A stretch of 64,000 nt of DNA, from assembly GCA_963700925.1 (NCBI GenBank), contig OY969553.1, positions 310,001-374,000 on the forward strand. Direction: 5' to 3'. Every line of letters begins with the position of its first letter. The stretch's first letter is position 1. Positions 1 to 7,717 of the stretch are shown here, piece by piece. A model generated the notes under the pieces. It was not told the DNA's origin, did no database searches, and saw only the letters and a list, made by a program, of their open reading frames with translations. A program made the translations under genes and the position numbers. The stretch is from CAWJMD01 sp963700925. GTDB taxonomy: Bacteria > Actinomycetota > Actinomycetes > Actinomycetales > CAWJMD01.

Positions 1-126
1 GAAGTCGCCTCGCAGAGAGGTCGAGACGTTCACGTCTCTGATCTCGTGACGGGGCGCGTCGCGGTACACCCGAACGACGCGAGTCTCCGCCTTCCCGTAC
101 TGGTTGGGGCCGAGCACGATTCCCAT
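1..126 (-). CDS. pucL: Urate oxidase, N-terminal fragment (window edge)
   Basis: Only the first 42 codons lie in the window; the gene continues beyond base 1. Reading from ATG at 126 gives MGIVLGPNQYGKAET, then RHEIRDVNVSTSLRGDF, the characteristic start of cofactor-independent urate oxidase, which converts urate to 5-hydroxyisourate. It follows pucM by 4 bp and uraD further upstream on the same strand, so the three consecutive steps from urate to allantoin are encoded as one unit. The rest of the enzyme cannot be judged here. Confidence 0.88.
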   Translation of the reverse strand, partial: MGIVLGPNQYGKAETRVVRVYRDAPRHEIRDVNVSTSLRGDF

Positions 127-130
127 GGCG

Positions 131-475
131 TCACGTCCCCCGGTAGGTCGAGTAGCAGAAGGGCGAGAGCAGCAGGGGCAGGTGGTAGTGCTGGTCCGGG
201 TCACTCAGAAGGGCCGTGACCACGACCTCGGGGTAGAAGCACTCCACTCCCTGCGCGGCGAAGTACGAGAAGGTGTCGAACACCAGCCGGTAGGTGCCGG
301 GCTCCAACCGTGCCGGGCCGAGCGCGCTGATGCGGCCGTCGCCGTCCGTGACACCGTCCGCGACCGGCTCCGGCGCGCCACCCACCGGGTCGTGCCTCTC
401 CAGCCGCACCCGGATCCCTTGCGCCGGAGCGCCTCTCGCCGTGTCGAGGACGTGAGTCGTGACGGCACTTGTCAT
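131..475 (-). CDS. pucM: 5-hydroxyisourate hydrolase (transthyretin-like)
   Basis: A 114-residue protein, normal size for the family. It hydrolyses 5-hydroxyisourate, the product of urate oxidase, to OHCU. The N-terminal TTHVLDTARGAPAQGI segment carries a family histidine, the middle ERHDP region fits, and the C-terminus is CYSTYRGT, matching the invariant YRGS-type tail with threonine in place of serine. It overlaps uraD by 4 bp (ATGA-type junction at 472-475) and is followed closely by pucL, so translation is probably coupled. Cytoplasmic; no signal peptide. Confidence 0.93.
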   Translation of the reverse strand: MTSAVTTHVLDTARGAPAQGIRVRLERHDPVGGAPEPVADGVTDGDGRISALGPARLEPGTYRLVFDTFSYFAAQGVECFYPEVVVTALLSDPDQHYHLPLLLSPFCYSTYRGT

Positions 476-1053
476 TCGTCTCCCTCCCCCAGCATCCGTG
501 CGAGCCGGATGCGGTTGATCTTGGACAGCTCCTGGCGCAGGACCCGCCGCTCGGTCGCCGGCGGGTTGCCGAGGCGGTCGCGGAGGATCCGCAGCAGCTC
601 GTCCGCGCTCTTACCGGTCGCGCAGACCAGATACACGTGACCGAACCGGCTCTCGTACTCCTGGTTGCCCCCGGCGATGGCGGCCAGCGTCGCCTCGTGC
701 GCCCCCTCGACGCCACTCTGTTCCCGGCGCGACTGGACGCCACCAGCACCCTGGGGCCGCTCGCCGATCCGCGGGTGGCCGGCGAGGGCCGCGTCCACCT
801 CGCCCTCGCTCAGGGCAGCCAGCTCGGCGTCGGCGGCCCCGAAGAGATCCCCGGCGCTGCTGAACGGACGTCGACCCGCCACAGCCTCCGCCCAGGCCGG
901 TGACGAGCAGGCCGAGCGGAGGTGCCGCTCCGCCTCGTCCGAGGGCATGCCGTTGAAGGCACGCAGACCCAGGCCATCGGCCGGCAGGTCCGCGTCCGTC
1001 GTCACAAGGGCCCACTCTGCCGCGCCGGACGGGGAATGTCTCGGCGCACTCAC
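472..1053 (-). CDS. uraD: OHCU decarboxylase
   Basis: It decarboxylates 2-oxo-4-hydroxy-4-carboxy-5-ureidoimidazoline to S-allantoin, the third step of urate breakdown. Visible family features are FNGMPSDEAERHL near the start, HPRIGERPQG in the middle, the EYESRFGHVYLVCATGKS block, and a C-terminal RLGNPPATERRVLRQEL helix. At 193 residues it is slightly long. The homology begins near GLRAFNG, so the GTG at 1005 is an alternative start to the upstream one at 1053. It is the first gene of the uraD-pucM-pucL operon. Confidence 0.9.
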   Translation of the reverse strand: MSAPRHSPSGAAEWALVTTDADLPADGLGLRAFNGMPSDEAERHLRSACSSPAWAEAVAGRRPFSSAGDLFGAADAELAALSEGEVDAALAGHPRIGERPQGAGGVQSRREQSGVEGAHEATLAAIAGGNQEYESRFGHVYLVCATGKSADELLRILRDRLGNPPATERRVLRQELSKINRIRLARMLGEGDE

Positions 1054-1113
1054 CCCGGTCCGTCAGTCAAGACCCACCTCGGCGCGCCTCCGCCACGGTG
1101 GGAGGATGGCGGC

Positions 1114-2025
1114 ATGAGCCTTCCCGCGGACAGCAGCGAGGCCTTCACGGCCTACGCCAACCCTCAGCGCCTCGTCAGCACGCAGTGGCTGGCCGAGCAC
1201 CTCGGAGAGCCCGGGCTCGTCGTCGTCGAGAGCGACGAGGACGTCCTGCTGTACGAGACGGGACACATCCCCGGCTCGGTGAAGGTCGACTGGCACCTCG
1301 ACCTGAACGACCCCGTGACACGTGACTACGTCGACGGCAAGGCGTTCGCGGACCTGATGTCTCGCAAGGGCATCGACCGCGACAGCACCGTCGTGATCTA
1401 CGGCGACAAGAACAACTGGTGGGCGGCCTACGCGCTGTGGGTCTTCAGCCTGTTCGGACACGAGGACGTGCGGCTGCTCGACGGGGGGCGCACGAAGTGG
1501 CAGGCCGAGAGCCGCGAGATGACCACGGACGTACCCAGCCCGACCGCGACGAGCTACCCGACCGTCGAGCGCGACGACGCCCCGATCCGGGCCTTCATCG
1601 ACGACGTCAAGGCGCACCTGGGCCAGCCGATGGTCGACGTCCGCTCCCCGCAGGAGTACTCGGGCGAGCGCACGCACATGCCCGACTACCCGGACGAGGG
1701 GGCCCTGAGAGGCGGTCACATCCCGGGCGCGCTGTCGGTCCCGTGGGCGCGCGCCGCCGCCGAGGACGGCACCTTCAGGTCGCGCCAGGAGCTCGACGCG
1801 ATCTACCAGGAGGAGCAGGGGCTCTTTCACGACGACGACGTGATCGCCTACTGCCGCATCGGCGAGCGGTCGAGCCACACGTGGTTCGTGCTGACCCACC
1901 TGCTCGGCTTCGACCGCGTCCGCAACTACGACGGCTCGTGGACGGAGTGGGGCAACGTCGTGCGGGTGCCGATCGTCAAGGGTGACGAGCCAGGCATCGT
2001 GACGGGCGGTGGGGTCGGCAGGTGA
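1114..2025 (+). CDS. Thiosulfate/3-mercaptopyruvate-type sulfurtransferase
   Basis: A 303-residue tandem rhodanese protein. The first domain (about residues 20-130) is the inactive copy. The second (about 155-290) has VDVRSPQEYSG and the active-site loop CRIGERSSHTWF, whose cysteine (about residue 247) carries the persulfide. The upstream reading frame stays open, but ATG at 1114 gives the normal family N-terminus. Its stop overlaps the GTG of the following SufE-like gene, which points to a sulfur transfer unit. Actinobacterial CysA-type enzymes have this architecture; whether thiosulfate or mercaptopyruvate is the donor cannot be told from sequence. Confidence 0.9.
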   Translation: MSLPADSSEAFTAYANPQRLVSTQWLAEHLGEPGLVVVESDEDVLLYETGHIPGSVKVDWHLDLNDPVTRDYVDGKAFADLMSRKGIDRDSTVVIYGDKNNWWAAYALWVFSLFGHEDVRLLDGGRTKWQAESREMTTDVPSPTATSYPTVERDDAPIRAFIDDVKAHLGQPMVDVRSPQEYSGERTHMPDYPDEGALRGGHIPGALSVPWARAAAEDGTFRSRQELDAIYQEEQGLFHDDDVIAYCRIGERSSHTWFVLTHLLGFDRVRNYDGSWTEWGNVVRVPIVKGDEPGIVTGGGVGR

Positions 2026-2477
2026 CCGAGAGTGCGGCACCGCTGCCGCCCGTCCTCGACGAGATTGCGGGCGACTTCGCCGCGCTCACCGCACCGGACC
2101 GGCTGCAGCTGCTGCTCGACTTCAGTCGAGGCCTGCCCGCGCTGCCCGAGCGGTATACGGAGCATCCGGAGCTGCTCGAACCGGTGCCCGAGTGCCAGTC
2201 CCCCATCTTCGTGGTCACGGAGGTCGAGGGTGAGGGACCGAAAGCCCCTGTGTCAGTGTTCTTCTCGGCTCCTCCGGAGGCTCCGACGACCCGCGGCTTC
2301 GCTGGCATCCTGGCCGAGGGGCTCGACGGGATGACCGCTGAGGAGGTGCTCGACGTGCCGGACGACCTGTCGCACCGCCTCTCGCTGGGTGAGGCAGTCA
2401 GCCCGCTGAGGCTGCGTGGGATGGCGGGAATGCTCGGGCGCATCAAGCGGCAGGTGCGCGAGAAGGCCGGCCTCTAG
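2022..2477 (+). CDS. SufE family sulfur acceptor
   Basis: A 151-residue SufE-fold protein that accepts persulfide sulfur and passes it on, for example to Fe-S assembly. The conserved acceptor cysteine is in PVPECQSPIFV, about residue 58. The LPERYTEHPELLEPVPECQ stretch and the C-terminal LRGMAGMLGRIKRQV helix are typical. GTG start at 2022 overlaps the sulfurtransferase stop, so the two are probably translated together and may act as donor and acceptor. The pairing of a rhodanese with SufE is common in actinobacteria; direct transfer between these two is inference. Confidence 0.88.
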   Translation: MTESAAPLPPVLDEIAGDFAALTAPDRLQLLLDFSRGLPALPERYTEHPELLEPVPECQSPIFVVTEVEGEGPKAPVSVFFSAPPEAPTTRGFAGILAEGLDGMTAEEVLDVPDDLSHRLSLGEAVSPLRLRGMAGMLGRIKRQVREKAGL

Positions 2478-2478
2478 C

Positions 2479-3276
2479 GTGCGCCTACTCGTCGGCGACG
2501 CCGTCGCTCCGGACCTCCTTGACCTCGGCGACGCAGCGGAGGTCGATGCATCGGCGCTGCACGATCTCTACGCCTACCCCGAGCAGCTACCGCAGGGCGG
2601 CTACGTGCGGGCCAACATGGTCACCTCGGTCGACGGGTCGGTCACCGGCGCCGACGGGCGTTCCGGCTCGGTCAGCTCGCCCGCCGACAGGGAGGTCTTC
2701 GCACTGCTGCGCGCGCTGGCCGACGTCGTGCTCGTCGGCGCCGGAACCGCCCGCACCGAGCGGTACCGGGTGCCCGTAACGAACCCCGCTTTCGCCGAGC
2801 TGAGAGCGGGCCTGGGGCTGACGTCGGCACCGTGCGTGGCCGTGGTCACCGCGAGCGGCCTCGTCCCCGACACCCTGGTGACCTCCTCCTCACGTCGTCA
2901 TGACGGCTCCTGGAGCGCCATCGTGATCACGACGGAGACCATTGACCCGCAACGCCTGTCGGCCCTGATGGCGGCTCTCGGCGATGACGGTTTGGTGATC
3001 GCCGGCGAGGGGCGGGTCGACCTCGACAAAGCCGTGGACGCGCTCGTCGAGCGGGGAATGCCGCGTGTGCTCTGCGAGGGCGGACCGTCACTGCTCGCCC
3101 AGCTCACGGCTCTCGGACGTGTCGACGAGCTGTGCCACACCACCTCGCCGGTGCTGGCAGGTGGCACGGGCCGCCGGATGCTGGTCGGCAAGAACCTTCC
3201 CGCGGAGCGGTCGCTGCGGCTGCGCCACCTGCTCGAGGCGGACGGAACCCTGCTGGCGCGGTGGCTCCTCAGCTGA
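2479..3276 (+). CDS. Pyrimidine reductase family protein (RibD C-terminal fold)
   Basis: A 265-residue protein with the dihydrofolate-reductase-like fold of the RibD reductase domain. Visible blocks are YVRANMVTSVDGSVTGADGR (substrate/NADPH site), VLVGAGTARTERY, and VLCEGGPSLLAQL (nucleotide-binding turn). No deaminase domain is present, so it is not a complete RibD. GTG at 2479 directly follows the SufE stop and gives the homologous start VRLLVGDAV. It may reduce a pyrimidine or pterin-like substrate; the exact reaction is unknown. Its 3' end overlaps the convergent response regulator gene by 8 bp. Confidence 0.85.
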   Translation: MRLLVGDAVAPDLLDLGDAAEVDASALHDLYAYPEQLPQGGYVRANMVTSVDGSVTGADGRSGSVSSPADREVFALLRALADVVLVGAGTARTERYRVPVTNPAFAELRAGLGLTSAPCVAVVTASGLVPDTLVTSSSRRHDGSWSAIVITTETIDPQRLSALMAALGDDGLVIAGEGRVDLDKAVDALVERGMPRVLCEGGPSLLAQLTALGRVDELCHTTSPVLAGGTGRRMLVGKNLPAERSLRLRHLLEADGTLLARWLLS

Positions 3277-3919
3277 AACCCAGCCCGGCGTCGCGGGCGC
3301 GCACGATGGCCTGCGAGCGGTCGGCCACTCGAAGCTTGGCGAAGACTGCGGAGACGTTGTTCGCGACGGTCTTGGACGCCACCCCGAGCCGGTGCGCGAT
3401 CGCGGAGTTCGACATGCCGGCAGCAAGGAGGTCGAGAACCTGTCGCTCGCGGGTCGTCAGCTCGGGAAACGGTTCGGTGCTGGCCACAGGTTGGGTCGCC
3501 GAGAAGAAGCCGAGCACCCGCTGCGCCACGCCGGGTCCGAAGATCGCCTCGCCCGCGGCAACTGCGTGGATCGCGCGCGCGATCTCGTCCTGCTCGGCGC
3601 CCTTCACGAGGTAGCCCCGGGCCCCGGCACGCATGGCGGCGAACACGGAGTCGTCGTCGTCGAACATGGTCAGCACCAGCACCGCGACGTCGGGCGCCAG
3701 TCGAGCGATCTCGCGAGTCACGGCGAAGCCGTCGAGCTCGGGCATCTGCAGGTCGACGACGGCGACGTCCGGCCTGGTCGTGACGATCTCCTTCACCGCG
3801 TCCTTCCCGTTGGCAGCCACCCCAACCACTTCGACACCGGGAAGGGACGACAGCAGCGCACTCAGGCCTGCGCGGACGACCGGGTGGTCATCCGCGAGAA
3901 CGACCCGGAGGGTGGTCAC
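3269..3919 (-). CDS. NarL/LuxR-type response regulator
   Basis: 216 residues. The receiver domain (about 1-120) has the acidic pair in LADDHPVVRAGL, phosphoacceptor aspartate in VAVVDLQMPELDG, and lysine in GYLVKGA, so it is canonical. The C-terminal LuxR helix-turn-helix reads LTTRERQVLDLLAAGMSN then IAHRLGVASKTVANNVS. GTG at 3919 overlaps the histidine kinase stop (GTGA), and the start at 3940 would add a non-homologous leader. It is the partner of the kinase directly upstream. The target genes are not shown by the sequence. Confidence 0.92.
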   Translation of the reverse strand: MTTLRVVLADDHPVVRAGLSALLSSLPGVEVVGVAANGKDAVKEIVTTRPDVAVVDLQMPELDGFAVTREIARLAPDVAVLVLTMFDDDDSVFAAMRAGARGYLVKGAEQDEIARAIHAVAAGEAIFGPGVAQRVLGFFSATQPVASTEPFPELTTRERQVLDLLAAGMSNSAIAHRLGVASKTVANNVSAVFAKLRVADRSQAIVRARDAGLGFS

Positions 3920-5934
3920 GTCGCCACCAGGGGAAGGCACGCGTACACCCGGCCACCGGAGGGCGAGGGACCTGCCTCGAACCGGCCGCCCAACTCGGCG
4001 GCCCGCTCGCGCATGCTCTGCAGGCCGACTCCCGTCTTCCAGGCGCCGTTCGGCGTCCCGTCGTCCAGCACCTCGACATCGAGGCTGACGCCACAGCGCA
4101 GCGCGAGCACGACCGCCGAGCCGGAGGAGTGCCGTACGACGTTGGTCAAGGCCTCGGTCGCGATGCGGTAGGCCGCCACCTCGATCGCGGCAGGAAGAGC
4201 CGGCAGCCCGCTGGGCACGTCGAGCTGGACCTGGACCGCTCCCCCGTCCGCACGACGGGTCGTCCGCTCTGCCTGGCGTCTGAGGGCTCCGACCAGGCCG
4301 AGCTCGTCGAGGGCCGGTGGGCGCAGGTCGTCGACCAGCCGGCGAACGTCGGCCAGGGCCTCTCGGGCATCGGCTCCCAGCGCCGCCAGCAGCTCGCGGG
4401 TGCGCGCCACGTCGCTGTCGACGAGGTTGCTGGCGGCGTCGGCGGCGAAGGCGAGACCGGTGAGAGCCGGGCCGAGACCGTCGTGCAGGTCACGGCGTAG
4501 CCGTCTCCGCTCCTCCTCGCGCGCTGCGACGATCTGTTCCCGCGACGCCTGCAGCTCGGCTGTCAGGGCTGTCGCGTGGACGGCGACCGCCAGCGGGGCG
4601 GCGACCAGCTGCAGAACGTTGCGGTCAGCATCCGCCAGCTCGCTCTCTCCCGGCCGCAGTCCCACGACCAGCTCACCGACCGTCTCACCGCCGTAGGTCA
4701 GGGCCACGGCACGAATGTGGTCGACCATCTCGCCGTCGACGGAGACGACGGAACGGGGCGTCGACACCGCGACGTAGGGCATGCGCAGCGCGGCACGCAC
4801 AGCGGGAGCGACACCCGAAAGACCACCCGATGCTGCCGCCAGGTGGCGCCCCACCCGCGAAGCCACGAGCGCAGGGTCGCGACGGTCGCCGTACATCGCG
4901 CGGTCGACGAGTCGCTGGAGCCTGGGCAGGAGTGGCCCGACCAGCAACGCCACGACCAGGGTCGCAACCACCGACCGGCCGACCTGCTCCGAGATGATCC
5001 GGTCGAGCAGGGCGACGAGCACGACGTAGGTGACGACGACCGCGAGCGACAGGAGCGCCCATGCCACGGCGCGGGAGACGACCAGCCGGATGTCGAGCAG
5101 CTGGTAGCGCACGATGGCGACGGTCACCGCGGCAGGGATCAGCGGGATGGCGAACAGAACGACGATCGGCGTACCCGCGACGAAGGACCAGGGCACTATG
5201 AACGCGAGCGCCACGACCGTGGCCAGGAGCAGCCAGAGCAGCTGCCGTCGCTGCTGCTCGTCGCCGCGTCGGTAGCGCACCACCATCGCGACGACCGCCA
5301 GCAGGAGCGTCGCCAGGACACGGATCTCGCTGACGAGCCACAGCGCCTCGAGGGAGTCGAACGACGGGACTCGGAAGTACCCGGACGGCAGGCTCCCTCC
5401 GGGCGGTTCGGCGCTGCCCATCTCGACCACGAAGAGGGGCGAGGTCACGACGACCGCGAGCACCACCGGTCGCCAGGCGCGAGAGGCCGGCCGACCGTCC
5501 GGGAACAGCAGCAGCGCCAGGGGCAGGAACAACCCGATCGACCATGGCCACGCCAGCGTAAACACCGTGACGGTGAGACGAACCGCGCCCACCGGAGCAA
5601 CGGCGTCGTGCAGCGCTTCGGCCAGCGGCGCCGCCAGCGCGGACGTGGCGTGCGCCAGGCCGGCGGCGACGAACAGCCACCCGATCGGGTTGCTCGGCCG
5701 GTGCCACGCGATGATCGCGCCGCACACCGCGAAGGCCACGCCCATCACCGAGTTCGTCACGACGAACGCCTCCAGGGCGTCGCGCCACAACCACTCCACG
5801 CTGACGCACAGCCAGACCGCAGCGACGACCTCCACGGCCACCACGGCACCGAGAAGGGCCGCAAGCCACGGTGCCCAGCGCCCTTTGGCCCAGCGCCCGT
5901 CGGCCCAGCGCTCGTCTGCACTGGCTGCTGCCAT
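3916..5934 (-). CDS. NarL-family sensor histidine kinase, polytopic membrane sensor
   Basis: 672 residues from ATG 5934. The first about 330 residues hold many hydrophobic segments (for example AALLGAVVAVEVVAAVWLC and WALLSLAVVVTYVVLVALL), then a GAF-like segment. The HisKA_3 dimerisation motif is REEERRRLRRDLHDGLGPAL, with phospho-histidine in RDLHDG, and the ATPase shows VVRHSSGSAV and GVGLQSMRERAAELGG. It autophosphorylates and passes phosphate to the overlapping response regulator. The N-terminus includes three copies of a 15-bp repeat (5873-5917) coding for RWA-rich pentapeptides. The signal is unknown. Confidence 0.9.
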   Translation of the reverse strand: MAAASADERWADGRWAKGRWAPWLAALLGAVVAVEVVAAVWLCVSVEWLWRDALEAFVVTNSVMGVAFAVCGAIIAWHRPSNPIGWLFVAAGLAHATSALAAPLAEALHDAVAPVGAVRLTVTVFTLAWPWSIGLFLPLALLLFPDGRPASRAWRPVVLAVVVTSPLFVVEMGSAEPPGGSLPSGYFRVPSFDSLEALWLVSEIRVLATLLLAVVAMVVRYRRGDEQQRRQLLWLLLATVVALAFIVPWSFVAGTPIVVLFAIPLIPAAVTVAIVRYQLLDIRLVVSRAVAWALLSLAVVVTYVVLVALLDRIISEQVGRSVVATLVVALLVGPLLPRLQRLVDRAMYGDRRDPALVASRVGRHLAAASGGLSGVAPAVRAALRMPYVAVSTPRSVVSVDGEMVDHIRAVALTYGGETVGELVVGLRPGESELADADRNVLQLVAAPLAVAVHATALTAELQASREQIVAAREEERRRLRRDLHDGLGPALTGLAFAADAASNLVDSDVARTRELLAALGADAREALADVRRLVDDLRPPALDELGLVGALRRQAERTTRRADGGAVQVQLDVPSGLPALPAAIEVAAYRIATEALTNVVRHSSGSAVVLALRCGVSLDVEVLDDGTPNGAWKTGVGLQSMRERAAELGGRFEAGPSPSGGRVYACLPLVAT
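5873..5917. repeat. 15-bp tandem repeat inside the kinase N-terminus
   Basis: Three consecutive 15-bp units beginning GCCCAGCGC (5873, 5888, 5903) with a few mismatches. On the minus strand they encode the ERWADGRWAKGRWA region. The unit length is a multiple of three, so copy changes would keep the reading frame. Confidence 0.8.
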
Positions 5935-6102
5935 GGCGCCAGTGTGCTCTCGTGACCGTCCCGCCGTACCGGGATCGGGTTCCCGGACACGCCGGGCAAT
6001 CACCCGCCCTTGCAGGAGCGTCGCCCCTGACCAACAGGTGCGCCAGGGACCCACGGTGAGCTCGTCGGGTCGGCCGACGTGTCAAACCCTCTGGAGGTCA
6101 AT

Positions 6103-6462
6103 GTGTCTCGTTCCTACCGCGTCGGGCTCATCGTGCTGGGCGCACTATCCGTACTCGACCTGTTCGGACCCTTGCTGACGGACGGGGAGCACCCGCCCAT
6201 GGCCATCGCCGTCATCGGCGCCGTCATCGGGCTGGTGAGCATCGGCCTCGTCGTCGCGGCATGGCGCGGCACAACCCGCGCAGTCATCCCACTCGTCGTC
6301 CTTCGCCTGATCTCGGCGCTGACTGCGCTCCCGGCCTTCTTCGTCCTGGATGTGCCTCCGGCGGCCCTCGGCGCGGCGGCCGCGCTGGTCGGTCTCAGCG
6401 TCGTCGGCGTCGTTCTCGTGCTGTCCGGTATTCGGCAGCCGAGCGTGGCGGCAGCGCGATGA
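6103..6462 (+). CDS. Small integral membrane protein, unknown
   Basis: 119 residues with four predicted hydrophobic helices: GLIVLGALSVLDLFGPLL, MAIAVIGAVIGLVSIGLVV, VIPLVVLRLISALTALPAF, and GAAAALVGLSVVGVVLVLS. GTG at 6103 is chosen because GGAGG lies 5-6 nt upstream; an in-frame GTG at 6079 has no such site. Its stop overlaps the ATG of the next membrane protein (ATGA). It is transcribed divergently from the two-component genes, so it may be a target or partner of that system. No family recognised. Confidence 0.75.
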   Translation: MSRSYRVGLIVLGALSVLDLFGPLLTDGEHPPMAIAVIGAVIGLVSIGLVVAAWRGTTRAVIPLVVLRLISALTALPAFFVLDVPPAALGAAAALVGLSVVGVVLVLSGIRQPSVAAAR

Positions 6463-7163
6463 CCGGCGCCACTCTCGCTGCTCGCGAGGGGACACGTCCG
6501 TCGAACGACCTGCGCCCGCACACGCGCTGGCTCGCGGCCCTGCTGATCCCCGTCGGGCCTGCCGCCGTGGCCGTCCTGCGGTACGTGCTGCCTTACTCGA
6601 CCGTCGACGAGCCCGCGACGATCGTGGGCAAGGTGATCGCCGACCCAGCGTCGCAGTCACTGGTGCTCTGGATGGCGTTCGTCGCAGCGCTGACGATCGT
6701 TCCGGGCGTGCTGTGGGTCGGACGGCTGACCCGTCGCGGCGCGCCCCGTCTGACGGCGGCGGCGATGCTCCTGATGGTGCCCGGGTACCTGGCACTCGGC
6801 TGGCTGTGCGCCGGGGACGCCCTGCTGCTGGCCGGAGCCCGCAGCGGCATCGGCGAGGCAACGCTGACGTCGCTGTTCGGCACGTTGCACCCGACCATCG
6901 CGATCGCCGAGGTGATGTTCGTGATCGGGCACGTCATCGGCACCGTCCTGCTCGGCATCGCCATGTGGCGCTCGCACGCCGTTCCTCGGTGGGCAGCCGT
7001 CGCGGTCGCGATCTCGCAGCCACTCCACTTCGTCGCGGCGATCATCGTCGCCAGCCCAGAGCTGGACCTGGCGGCATGGGGCATGAACGCCGTCGGGTTC
7101 GCCGCGGCATCGGCGGCGATCTCGCGACTCTCGGACGAGGCGTGGGACAGCCGGACCGCATAG
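6459..7163 (+). CDS. Integral membrane protein, unknown
   Basis: 234 residues with about six hydrophobic helices, including WLAALLIPVGPAAVAVLRYV, LVLWMAFVAALTIVPGVLW, AMLLMVPGYLALGWLCAGD and EVMFVIGHVIGTVLLGIAMW. ATG at 6459 overlaps the stop of the preceding small membrane gene, so the two form a coupled pair. No catalytic motif is evident and I do not recognise a named family. Its position next to the two-component genes suggests envelope function, which is inference. Confidence 0.75.
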   Translation: MTGATLAAREGTRPSNDLRPHTRWLAALLIPVGPAAVAVLRYVLPYSTVDEPATIVGKVIADPASQSLVLWMAFVAALTIVPGVLWVGRLTRRGAPRLTAAAMLLMVPGYLALGWLCAGDALLLAGARSGIGEATLTSLFGTLHPTIAIAEVMFVIGHVIGTVLLGIAMWRSHAVPRWAAVAVAISQPLHFVAAIIVASPELDLAAWGMNAVGFAAASAAISRLSDEAWDSRTA

Positions 7164-7246
7164 TGGCCAGCGAGCCGGCAGCGTGAGAGAGCGTCGAGCG
7201 TTCGACCTCCTCCGCTTGCCGGCTGCTGCCTCAGTGAGGGCGCACG

Positions 7247-7468
7247 TCAGGCTGAGACGTGGCGCTCGAAGAAGCGGATGAGGTTTTCGAACGGGTCGAT
7301 CAGCTCCGTCGACAGCATCTTCTCGCCGGGCCCCTCATCGAGCCCGGGGTTCATGAAGGGGTAGTCCTTGGAGTGCAGCTCGCGGTGAAATCCCTTGATG
7401 TCACTGATCTCGACGAGCAAGACCCCGCCGGGCGTTCCGTCGCCGTGGTGGGTCGAGAGGTCCAGCAC
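7247..7468 (-). pseudogene. N-terminally truncated glyoxalase/bleomycin-resistance (VOC) gene remnant
   Basis: 73 codons read LDLSTHHGDGTPGGVLLVEI, then DYPFMNPGLDEGPG and LIDPFENLIRFFER, which match the C-terminal two thirds of a VOC-fold glyoxalase/BRP protein of about 120 residues. The N-terminal beta-alpha-beta-beta unit with its metal ligand is missing. Reading upstream in frame, a TGA is reached near 7525 with no ATG, and the upstream sequence in all frames lacks the expected start. Most likely a decayed gene end left at the boundary of the inserted 7.7-12.6 kb cassette. Confidence 0.72.
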
Positions 7469-7717
7469 CAGGGCGGACGTCCATCGGGCAAGGCTATCTA
7501 AGCGAAGGAAACAGCCCGCCGCTCAGGTTTGCATTGCACAACAACTATCCCGCTGGCCCCGCGTGGCGAAAGCTATGGCTCCTTTCGGTTGACCCCAACG
7601 ATCCTCGGCGCTCAGTCGCCGTCAGTGCACGAGGACACCTTCAAGTCCTCAGAGGACCCCCTGTGCAGGTATGCGTCGCTTCACTACAATCCGGTCACGA
7701 CGCCGCGAGGAGTGCCG

